From Paracidobacterium acidisoli (GTDB lineage: Bacteria; Acidobacteriota; Terriglobia; Terriglobales; Acidobacteriaceae): a stretch of DNA of 64,000 nucleotides. The notes below the pieces were generated by a model. That model saw only the letters and a program-made list of their open reading frames with translations, ran no database searches and had not been told where the DNA came from. A program made the translations under genes and the position numbers. The DNA lies in NCBI RefSeq assembly GCF_003428625.2, contig NZ_QVQT02000007.1, positions 180,536 through 244,535 on the forward strand. The letters run 5' to 3'. Positions 1 to 6,686 of the stretch are shown here, in pieces (the stretch's first letter is position 1; every line of letters starts with the position of its first letter).

Positions 1-140
1 TTTGGAATCACGGCTCCGCTCGTATCCTGAACAACACCAGTGATGGTGCCCTGGTCTACCTGGGCGCCGGAGAAATGCCACGCAAACAGGAGCAGGAACG
101 CACTTAAGAGTACTAATGATTTTGTTATCCGGTATTTCAT
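1..140 (-). CDS. TonB-dependent receptor, N-terminal fragment
   Basis: Only the first 46 codons are in the window; the gene runs off the left edge. The start MKYRITKSLVLLSAFLLLFA is a signal peptide, and it is followed by VDQGTITGVVQDTSGAVIP, the opening strand of the carboxypeptidase-regulatory (CarboxypepD_reg) domain that begins Oar-like outer-membrane receptors of acidobacteria. The start ATG (138-140) has a perfect GGAGGT on the minus strand at 151-156. It lies directly downstream of the esterase at 185-2527 on the same strand, with a gap of about 44 bases, so the two may be co-transcribed. The TonB-receptor call rests on the N-terminus alone; the barrel is not visible. Confidence 0.7.
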   Translation of the reverse strand, partial: MKYRITKSLVLLSAFLLLFAWHFSGAQVDQGTITGVVQDTSGAVIP

Positions 141-184
141 TACTGCGGTGACCTCCAAAATGGGGATTGCATCGAAATGCTTCG

Positions 185-2527
185 CTATTTTTCGTTCAGA
201 GACATCCACTGCACGGTTTCATTGAGTGTGTTATTGGGGAGCCGATTGATATCCCATGGTTCGCGAAGCGCCAGCTTTGCGCCTGCGTCATACAGCGAGT
301 AGATCTTTCCCGCCTGCTCGACTGCGGTCTTCACATCAGCGGGAGTTGCATCGCGGTCCAGAAGAGGCTGCACAATCAGTGCGGGCCGCGGCGCAATCAT
401 CGCCAGCAGATCGTTGAAGTCGTATGGAATCTGTGACTCATGCCCATCAAAAAATCCGAGCCTGGGAATGAAGTCGCGTATCTTGCTGTAGCGGGCCACG
501 CCTCCTGTGCCGGTGGCAGCGGTGTCTGTTCGCATTGGAGTAAATCCAGCGACGGAGACAATGCCTTTGACGCGTGAGTCCAGCGCGGCCGTATAAACGG
601 CCACCGTGCCGCCAAGGGAGTAACCGTAGAGATAGACCCTTTGCGGATCGATCATGCTGTCTTTCTGAAGCATGTCGATCGCCGACTGCGCGTCCTCTAC
701 AAGCCGGCCCATGTGCGACCACTGCGGATAGCGGCCGTAGAAGGGACCGGTTTCGCCGAGCCTGCTTCCAAATCCGCTCTGGTCATAGGCGAAGACCGCG
801 TATCCGGCCTGCACCAGCGCGAGGATCGGGTGCGTATCCTCGTGATAGCCCCACATATATCCGAGCGGATAGCTGTAGCCGTGCAGCCATATCACCACCG
901 GCAGTTTTGTTCCATCCGGCGTGCCGGCGGGATAGTAGAGATCGCCCCGCAGATTGTCGGAGAAGGTCAGCCTGCGCGAAACGGTTTTGCTTCTTTGCGG
1001 CTCAGTCCATCCATATTCGTTATCGCCGCGAGCCTGCATCGAGATCGCCCACGCCGGAAGATCGGGTGTCACCTGCCCAGGGTTCGCAGCTCCTGGCGGC
1101 ATCGGGCGAAAGTGGAAGCGTCCTGCGTTGATCTCCTCTTCGGTCATCTTCGGCGGCTCGGTTCCGAGCATCCACTCAACCGACTTATGCAGCTCGGCTG
1201 ACTTTGCTTCCCACTCCGCAGAAGTATGCACCGACGCCAGATCGTCGCCATTGTGCTTTGGAAACGAGCTCAGACTGACCGACTGATTCGTATCGCTGCG
1301 CCACTGGTCCCAGTTCCAGCGGAAGATCAGATTGTTCGTCCAGGTGGCCTTCGAGCGCCCGAACTGAATGTCGAGCCAGTCAAGGCAGGCCTCCTCATCA
1401 TTCGCGCCGTGAAAACCAGGAACGCGCATGGTACTGATCCGGTCGGGAACCCCGAGAAGCTGATACACCTTCAGCGCGGAGTAGTATGTCTGCTCGTTGC
1501 CCCAGGTGTTGGAGACCTGATCGTTGTTGCCCCATTCCATCAGCAGCGAGCGCGGCGCGATCATCGCCGCGACCAGGTTGCCATCAACAGGCAGCCGGTC
1601 CTCGCGTCCGGTAAAGAATCGCAGCTGCGGCGCAAACCATGTGGGAAAGCGGCGGGTCGTGGCCTCAATTCCCTCGCCGATGCCAACTTCTCCCGACGCG
1701 CGCCACGGCAGCACGCCGCCAACGCCAGTGCTGCCTGCAATCACAGCGGCAAAGCGCGTATCGAGCGCCGCCGCGATGGTCGCCATCTTGCCGTTGCGCG
1801 AATAGCCGAAGATGGCTATATGCTTCGCATCGACCTGCGGCAGTGTTTCCAGATAATCCAGAACAAGACTGGCGGCCCAGGCACGGCGTGGCAGCAGCGC
1901 AAAATCGTAATCGGGATACAGCTTGTCGAGCGCGGCGGCATCGTCCATCATGTCGTTGCCCGCATATCCCGCCGAGATATAGCCTCTGCGAATCAGCTCC
2001 GGAGCCCATCCCAGCAGATCGCAGTTCAGCAGCACCGGCATCGGCTCTTTGCCATCCGGAATGACAACGCGCGCCCGCATGCTTCCCTTGTCTTCGGGAC
2101 CAAAGACGAGGCGCACATTGCGCACCAGATAGCCGTTCTCATGCTTCTCATCGAGAACGACCACGTGATCGAGCTTGGGCTTCGGCGGAATCGTGCCCCA
2201 CACGTACTTCTGCGAGAGCTGGTCGATCTCATTTCTGCGCGCGGCCCATCCGCCGGCCGTTGTTACCCTGCGGCCGTCCAGAAAGGTGAGCGGATCGGGA
2301 AGCTGATTCTGTTTGGGTAAAGCCTCAAAGTCAGGAGGAAGCGCATTCGTCTTCTGCAGCCAGGTGTTGAAGTAGGGATCGGGCGGCAGGATCTGCTGCA
2401 GCTTTTCGAGATATTCCTTACGCCCCTGTTCCGTCGAGGTGTTCTGTGCCGACGCACAGACGCTCGCCACAAGCAGCACTCCCGGTAAAATTCTGCGAAA
2501 CCACAAACTGCCCTCAAAACGAATCAT
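185..2527 (-). CDS. Secreted two-module alpha/beta-hydrolase, N-module CE15-like (glucuronoyl esterase-like)
   Basis: 780 residues with a signal peptide (about 1-28, ending VCASAQ). Module 1 (about 90-420) resembles carbohydrate esterase family 15: the nucleophile elbow GYSRNGK puts Ser at 243 in the G-x-S-R-x-G-K form typical of CE15, and FHGAND places a candidate catalytic His at 373. Module 2 (about 520-780) is a second alpha/beta-hydrolase with an HGYSYP oxyanion-type loop and elbow GYSLGG (Ser 637). I see no His near its C-terminus, so its activity is uncertain. CE15 enzymes cut ester bonds between lignin alcohols and 4-O-methyl-glucuronic acid of xylan; that role here is inferred from family. 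The ATG has GGGAG five bases upstream. A LacI regulator lies upstream on the same strand, and a likely promoter with palindromes sits between them. Confidence 0.82.
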   Translation of the reverse strand: MIRFEGSLWFRRILPGVLLVASVCASAQNTSTEQGRKEYLEKLQQILPPDPYFNTWLQKTNALPPDFEALPKQNQLPDPLTFLDGRRVTTAGGWAARRNEIDQLSQKYVWGTIPPKPKLDHVVVLDEKHENGYLVRNVRLVFGPEDKGSMRARVVIPDGKEPMPVLLNCDLLGWAPELIRRGYISAGYAGNDMMDDAAALDKLYPDYDFALLPRRAWAASLVLDYLETLPQVDAKHIAIFGYSRNGKMATIAAALDTRFAAVIAGSTGVGGVLPWRASGEVGIGEGIEATTRRFPTWFAPQLRFFTGREDRLPVDGNLVAAMIAPRSLLMEWGNNDQVSNTWGNEQTYYSALKVYQLLGVPDRISTMRVPGFHGANDEEACLDWLDIQFGRSKATWTNNLIFRWNWDQWRSDTNQSVSLSSFPKHNGDDLASVHTSAEWEAKSAELHKSVEWMLGTEPPKMTEEEINAGRFHFRPMPPGAANPGQVTPDLPAWAISMQARGDNEYGWTEPQRSKTVSRRLTFSDNLRGDLYYPAGTPDGTKLPVVIWLHGYSYPLGYMWGYHEDTHPILALVQAGYAVFAYDQSGFGSRLGETGPFYGRYPQWSHMGRLVEDAQSAIDMLQKDSMIDPQRVYLYGYSLGGTVAVYTAALDSRVKGIVSVAGFTPMRTDTAATGTGGVARYSKIRDFIPRLGFFDGHESQIPYDFNDLLAMIAPRPALIVQPLLDRDATPADVKTAVEQAGKIYSLYDAGAKLALREPWDINRLPNNTLNETVQWMSLNEK

Positions 2528-2706
2528 GCTTCTCCCATCAGGTGGTCAATACGCATCCGAGACACGGAGAGCGCTTCTCGGCCGACACCTCATCGGCCAG
2601 AAAAAGCGCAGGCAGGGATACAGCCGGACGGCCTGCAAACCGTCGTTCACTGTGACTGGATATCGAAGTAATTTTTGATTTCGGAAAAACGATTTTCCAA
2701 AATCAC

Positions 2707-2743
2707 GAGGCTTACTTAAACACTGTGAAATTTGCACTGTCAA
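2707..2743 (-). promoter_or_regulatory. Candidate sigma-70 promoter of the esterase
   Basis: On the minus strand TTGACA (2743-2738) is followed after exactly 17 bases by TTTAAG (2720-2715). This gives a perfect -35 and a moderate -10, about 190 bases before the esterase start at 2527. The spacer itself is partly palindromic (GTGCAAATTTCAC). It reads away from the lacI-type gene, so the esterase could be transcribed on its own. Confidence 0.5.
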
Positions 2744-2776
2744 GAAATATTTCAAAATAATTATGAAATATTTCTT
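2742..2776. promoter_or_regulatory. Perfect 12-bp inverted repeat made of two GAAATATTTC palindromes
   Basis: AAGAAATATTTC at 2742-2753 is repeated as its exact reverse complement at 2765-2776, with 11 AT-rich bases between. Each arm contains the self-complementary decamer GAAATATTTC. The repeat abuts the -35 hexamer of the candidate esterase promoter, and no T-run follows on the minus strand, so a paired operator is more likely than a terminator. The binding protein is unknown; it does not match the CG-centred LacI-family box seen at 4038-4051. Confidence 0.5.
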
Positions 2777-2843
2777 TTTCAGGCATAGATGGGCGCACGG
2801 GCATGCGCTCCGGGTTTAGCCCTGGGGGATTGCGAGGGGCGGA

Positions 2844-3881
2844 TTAAACCTTTTCCGGGGAGATCAGTGCGGCGCAGGACTCCCTGCGGACCAGCTGCGT
2901 GGGAAGGATGAGCGAGCGCGGAGGCTGATCGGGCTCGGCGATCGTTTTGAGCATGGATTCGGCCAGCTGTCTTCCCAGCTCATCGGCAAATACCCTCACC
3001 GAAGTCAAAGGCGGATGCAGGAAAGACGCCTCCAGCGTGTCGTTGAAGCCCGCCACGCTTACGTCATCGGGAATCGTCATCCCGCTGTCGCGAATCGCCT
3101 TGTAGACTCCGCCGGCAAGGGCATCGTCTCCCGCAAAAATCGCGGTGAGCGTGGGAGTTTCCTGCAGCATCAGCTTCGTGGCCAGATAGCCCATCTCCTC
3201 GCCTTCGCGGGTATTCAGCTCGCTTGAGCGAGCCGCCAGGCCGGCCTCCAGCATGGCGCGCTGGTACGCCTGGTGGCGGCGCGCAAACCAGGGCAGTCTG
3301 CGGTCGCCGATAAAACCGATATGCCTGTGGCCGAGCGACTGCAGATAGCGGGTAAGGTCGTAGGCGCCCGCCATGTCGTCGAAGTAAACCAGCCCCGGCT
3401 GCTTCTGCTGCATCTCTCCCACGATGTTGTTTCCAAGAGCGACCCACGGCATGCGGCGTTGTGTGAGCAGGCTGGTCAGGCTCTTCGAATTGGTGCCGGC
3501 CATGATGACGCCCGCCACAATCTGCCGGTTCAGCAGGATCTCCGGCAGCTCCAGCTCATCCGGCGCAGTGCTCATGGAATACTTCAAAGAAAGAAACAGC
3601 AGCCCGTAATCATTCTCCGCGCAGTAAGTCTCCGCCCCGGTGAGCACCGACGAATGGAAGGGGTGCAGAACGCCGCGATTGCTCAGCAAAAAGGCGATAA
3701 TGCGCGACTTCTTTCCCGTCTCCAGACTGAATCCAAGACGCTTCGCAGCGTCAGTGATCCGCTCGCGGGTCCGGGGATTCACCTCGGCACTGCCGGCAAT
3801 AAGACGGGATACGGTGGCCGCGCTGACATTCGCCTCACGCGCCACATCGACAAGCCTGATCTTTTTCGATTTATCGTTCAT
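2844..3881 (-). CDS. LacI-family transcriptional regulator
   Basis: 345 residues. The N-terminal helix-turn-helix (about 8-55: IRLVDVAREANVSAATVSRL followed by the hinge region NPRTRERITDAAKRLGF) is the standard LacI DNA-binding head. The rest is a periplasmic-binding-protein-like sensor ending in the usual PLTSVRV...QLVRRESC region. The protein is a sugar-responsive repressor or activator, but the effector cannot be read from sequence. It lies upstream of the CE15-like esterase on the same strand. A CG-centred LacI-type box at 4038-4051 suggests autoregulation. No clear Shine-Dalgarno precedes the ATG, so the start is moderately certain, but the HTH begins within the first ten residues, so it cannot lie much further downstream. 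Confidence 0.92.
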   Translation of the reverse strand: MNDKSKKIRLVDVAREANVSAATVSRLIAGSAEVNPRTRERITDAAKRLGFSLETGKKSRIIAFLLSNRGVLHPFHSSVLTGAETYCAENDYGLLFLSLKYSMSTAPDELELPEILLNRQIVAGVIMAGTNSKSLTSLLTQRRMPWVALGNNIVGEMQQKQPGLVYFDDMAGAYDLTRYLQSLGHRHIGFIGDRRLPWFARRHQAYQRAMLEAGLAARSSELNTREGEEMGYLATKLMLQETPTLTAIFAGDDALAGGVYKAIRDSGMTIPDDVSVAGFNDTLEASFLHPPLTSVRVFADELGRQLAESMLKTIAEPDQPPRSLILPTQLVRRESCAALISPEKV

Positions 3882-4423
3882 TTACTGACTTCTGCTCTCA
3901 CCTGGCACAATCACAACCGGATACCTGCCGCAATTTATGCGCAGAGAGAAATCCTATATCTGCAAACATTCACATATTCAATGGAAATTTTCAATAAGCC
4001 TTTGCCGATCCGTAAAAAGCAGGCTCCATTTTTACCCTGCAAACGTTTTCACCACGGAACCAGCGGAATTTCAAATCGGAAACTCGCTGGAGGCTGAGGT
4101 GTTGTGCCTCTTATCTTATCTTATGAATCCAGCTTATTCACCTATAAGTATCTGAAACTGGCGGATATACCTCGCGGTGTGCCGCAGACCGAGACAAGAC
4201 AGATCCCGACAGCGGTTGTTCCGATGAGCTTTCAGAAATTTTCTGAAGGATTTTCAGGGCGTGCTATTTCAAATCAGACATGCAGGCGCAGTCGCAGCAA
4301 ATCAGTAAATCGAAAAATCATGGATGGAATAAAAGCAGGATCGCTGATTTCCGGCTTCTGCTTCAGAACAGCACAGGCATCCGCCGGCTGCGGCTCGCGC
4401 AGTGATTTTGGAGCGCCGGAAGC
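3882..4423. other. Intergenic region upstream of the lacI-type gene
   Basis: About 540 bases without a convincing gene; the short open frames on the plus strand have no ribosome site or family resemblance. It holds the LacI-type operator at 4038-4051 and is AT-rich between about 3930 and 4060, as expected for a promoter. The part from 4060 to 4423, beyond the end of the histidine kinase gene, shows nothing recognisable; no clear terminator hairpin was found. Confidence 0.5.
4038..4051. promoter_or_regulatory. LacI-family operator box
   Basis: TGCAAACGTTTTCA is a near-perfect palindrome with the central CG typical of LacI-family sites (compare the PurR core GCAAACGTTTGC and the CcpA-type TGWAANCGNTNWCA). 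It lies about 157 bases upstream of the lacI-type start codon at 3881. I infer autoregulation, although the site could also serve other genes of the regulon. Confidence 0.55.
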
Positions 4424-5839
4424 TTATGCAACGGACCCCTGCCGGGCCGTTGCAGTATGTTCCGGAAAGGCAACCCTGAAGCAGGACCCCTCCCCCGGCA
4501 CACTGTTCACAGTGATCGTTCCCTTATGCTGCTCAGCGATCCACCTCGCCAGAGAGAGCCCCAGGCCTGAGCCGCCGCGCTGCAGTCCCTGTGAGCGGCG
4601 GCCGCGATAGAAGCGGTCGAAGATGCGGGGCATCTCTTCTTCGGAGATCCCGATTCCTGTATCGCGCACCCAGAGAGAGACATGACCGGCATCGCGATCC
4701 ACGCCCAGACGAACCGTACCGCCTGCCTCCGTATACCGGCAGGCATTATCAACGAGCATGCGCAGCAGGCGCTCCAGATCCGTCTGGTTGCCGATCACGT
4801 GGACGGCGGCCACTGGCTCCTGCACCTGCAAATCGAGCCGGAGCTGCTCCGCCGTCAGCTTCCACTCCCGCGCCGTTCTGTACAGAAGCGCCGATACATC
4901 CACAGGCTGCAGTTCGGGCTGCGCCGTTCCCGAATCCAGACGCGCCAGCGCCAGCAGCTTTTCGATCAGAGCCGTCATCCATACGGTCTCCGTCTGAATC
5001 TCCCGCAGCGTCTCGCTGTACTCTTCCGCCGTGCGCGGAAAGCAAAGAGCAATCTCCACTCGTGTGCGAATCAGGGAAAGCGGCGTGCGAAGCTCGTGCG
5101 ATGCATTGGCGGTGATCGAGCGAACGCTGCGGAAGGCGATATCGATGCGTGCCAGCATCTGATTCAGAGTTTCGGAGAGCTGCGACAACTCATCGCGCGC
5201 CGTCGAGACGGAGAGCCTGCGCGAGAGGTTGCGATCGCTGATCTCCCGCACCTCCGTGACAATCGCCTGTACCGGAGCGAGCGCTCGACGCCCCAGGAAA
5301 TGCCCTACGCCCGCCGCCGCCAGAAACACTACAGGCACCATCAGCCAAAGATCGCGCCGGAACCGGACGAGAATCTTCACCGACATATCGCCGGAGATGG
5401 CCATCGAGACCATGTAGCAATGACCGTCAACCTGCAGCACGCGAGACAGCGTCCGCAGGCTGTGCCTCCGCTCAGTCACAAAGGGTATTAACGTGCCTGT
5501 CTGGTTGGGTGGTGAAGGAATGGGGTTCGCGATTTTGCTCCGGCTGGAGTAGTAGACCCAGCGTCCATCGTCGGAGACAATCTCGAGCCATTTGCCATCA
5601 TCTTTCAGGCGATAATCGCGCATCAGCTCGGCGCTCAGCATATCCGGATCGGGATTGGGACCATACGATGCAAGAACCGCTCTGAGGTCGTCCATTCTCT
5701 CGTCGAGCTCATGCATCATCAGAGTATTCAGACCGTGCTCAAGCAGCAGCCAGGTCGCCGCACTCAGCAGCAGCCCCGCCGCTGAAAAGAAGGTGAAGTA
5801 CAGCAGCGTAAGGCGAAGACGGATCGAGAGCGCTCTCAT
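4424..5839 (-). CDS. Sensor histidine kinase (two-component system)
   Basis: 471 residues. Transmembrane helix 1 is at about 8-33, followed by an extracytoplasmic sensor of about 130 residues. Helix 2 (about 164-182) is followed by a HAMP linker (about 183-235). The phosphorylated His is H248 in ASHELRTPLSL. The ATPase domain shows the N box (LLRMLVDNACRYT), G1 (VRDTGIGI), F (IFDRFYRG) and G2 (GGSGLGLSLARWI) motifs. It autophosphorylates and hands phosphate to the response regulator encoded just upstream (stop codon three bases before this start; CAGGAG six bases from the ATG). Its layout resembles CusS/TctE-type kinases. The ligand is unknown; the divergent TonB receptor suggests nutrient uptake. 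Confidence 0.93.
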   Translation of the reverse strand: MRALSIRLRLTLLYFTFFSAAGLLLSAATWLLLEHGLNTLMMHELDERMDDLRAVLASYGPNPDPDMLSAELMRDYRLKDDGKWLEIVSDDGRWVYYSSRSKIANPIPSPPNQTGTLIPFVTERRHSLRTLSRVLQVDGHCYMVSMAISGDMSVKILVRFRRDLWLMVPVVFLAAAGVGHFLGRRALAPVQAIVTEVREISDRNLSRRLSVSTARDELSQLSETLNQMLARIDIAFRSVRSITANASHELRTPLSLIRTRVEIALCFPRTAEEYSETLREIQTETVWMTALIEKLLALARLDSGTAQPELQPVDVSALLYRTAREWKLTAEQLRLDLQVQEPVAAVHVIGNQTDLERLLRMLVDNACRYTEAGGTVRLGVDRDAGHVSLWVRDTGIGISEEEMPRIFDRFYRGRRSQGLQRGGSGLGLSLARWIAEQHKGTITVNSVPGEGSCFRVAFPEHTATARQGSVA

Positions 5840-5842
5840 ACG

Positions 5843-6580
5843 CTACTCCTGAGCCGCCTCATGCTCTTTCCTCTCCTCTGCGTAAACGCTGTAACCGGTT
5901 CCCTTGACCGTGTGCATGAGCTTACGCTCTCCGGGAACATCGATCTTTCTGCGCAGAAGGCTGATGAAGGAATCCAGCGCGCTTCGGCCATCCGGCGGAT
6001 GAGAGCCCCACACCATCTGCAGCAGCTCCAGGCGCGAAACAACCCGCCCCTGATGCTGCAGCAGACAACTCAGCAGGCCGAACTCGGTCCGCGTCAGATC
6101 CAGCTTTTGTCCGGCGCGCCAGGCCCGATGCTGCAGCAGATCGAGAACGAGATTATCCAGCACCAGCAGCGGCTGCGTAAGACTGCTTCTGGCTCGCGCC
6201 AGGCAGTGCAGCCGTGCCAGCAGCTCCTGAAAGGAGAACGGCTTGGTCAGATAATCATCGGCGCCCGACTCGAGTCCATGGATCACATCCGGCTCACTGT
6301 CGCATGCTGTCAGCATCAGCACCGACGCCGTATTCTGCCTCCGGCGCAATTCGCTCATCACGCTCCATCCGCTGATTCCCGGCAGCATGATATCCAGCAC
6401 CACGACATCGAACGCGTGCTCGCAGGCCAGCGCCAGAGCCTCTTCGCCGTATGACGCAGTCATTACAGCGTAGCCATGTTCACGCAGGCCATGGCGCAGC
6501 AGCTCAGCCAAACGGAGTTCGTCTTCCACCACCAGGATTCTCAAAGCATACCCACCGGGCGAATCTCGAAATACTTTCAT
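5843..6580 (-). CDS. OmpR/PhoB-family response regulator
   Basis: 245 residues. The receiver domain (about 13-125) has the acidic pair VVEDE, phospho-acceptor D63 in VVLDIMLPG, and the conserved Lys in LTKPFSFQELL. The C-terminal winged helix (about 140-230) includes the Trans_reg_C signature LTRTEFGLLSCLL...VVSRLELLQMVWG. It is paired with the kinase gene that follows at once. The stretch before LRILVVEDE is about 12 residues longer than usual, so a start a few codons later is possible. It is divergent from the receptor gene at 6687 across about 106 bases, a likely target promoter. Confidence 0.93.
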   Translation of the reverse strand: MKVFRDSPGGYALRILVVEDELRLAELLRHGLREHGYAVMTASYGEEALALACEHAFDVVVLDIMLPGISGWSVMSELRRRQNTASVLMLTACDSEPDVIHGLESGADDYLTKPFSFQELLARLHCLARARSSLTQPLLVLDNLVLDLLQHRAWRAGQKLDLTRTEFGLLSCLLQHQGRVVSRLELLQMVWGSHPPDGRSALDSFISLLRRKIDVPGERKLMHTVKGTGYSVYAEERKEHEAAQE

Positions 6581-6686
6581 GGAACGGTTAACACTCGTTT
6601 AAGACAGCTTCCTAAGGTGAACTCGGGGCGCATATCTTTCGTCACTCATCAACCCCGCCCGCCTTTCCAGAAAATCAAGGAGCGTC

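Larger units (their letters stand above)
2528..2843. other. Intergenic region between lacI-type gene and esterase
   Basis: No gene seen. It carries the esterase promoter candidate (2707-2743) and two copies of the palindrome GAAATATTTC (2742-2776), described separately. The centre of the region is much more AT-rich than the flanking genes. The remaining sequence showed no recognisable feature. Confidence 0.6.

Noticed and set aside
168..179. GCAT-TTCG-ATGC mini-hairpin after the esterase
   Set aside because: Only a 4-bp stem with no T-run on the esterase strand, too weak to call a terminator.
4104..4610. 168-codon plus-strand frame between the lacI-type and kinase genes
   Set aside because: Extends antisense into the kinase gene and lacks a ribosome site or family resemblance.
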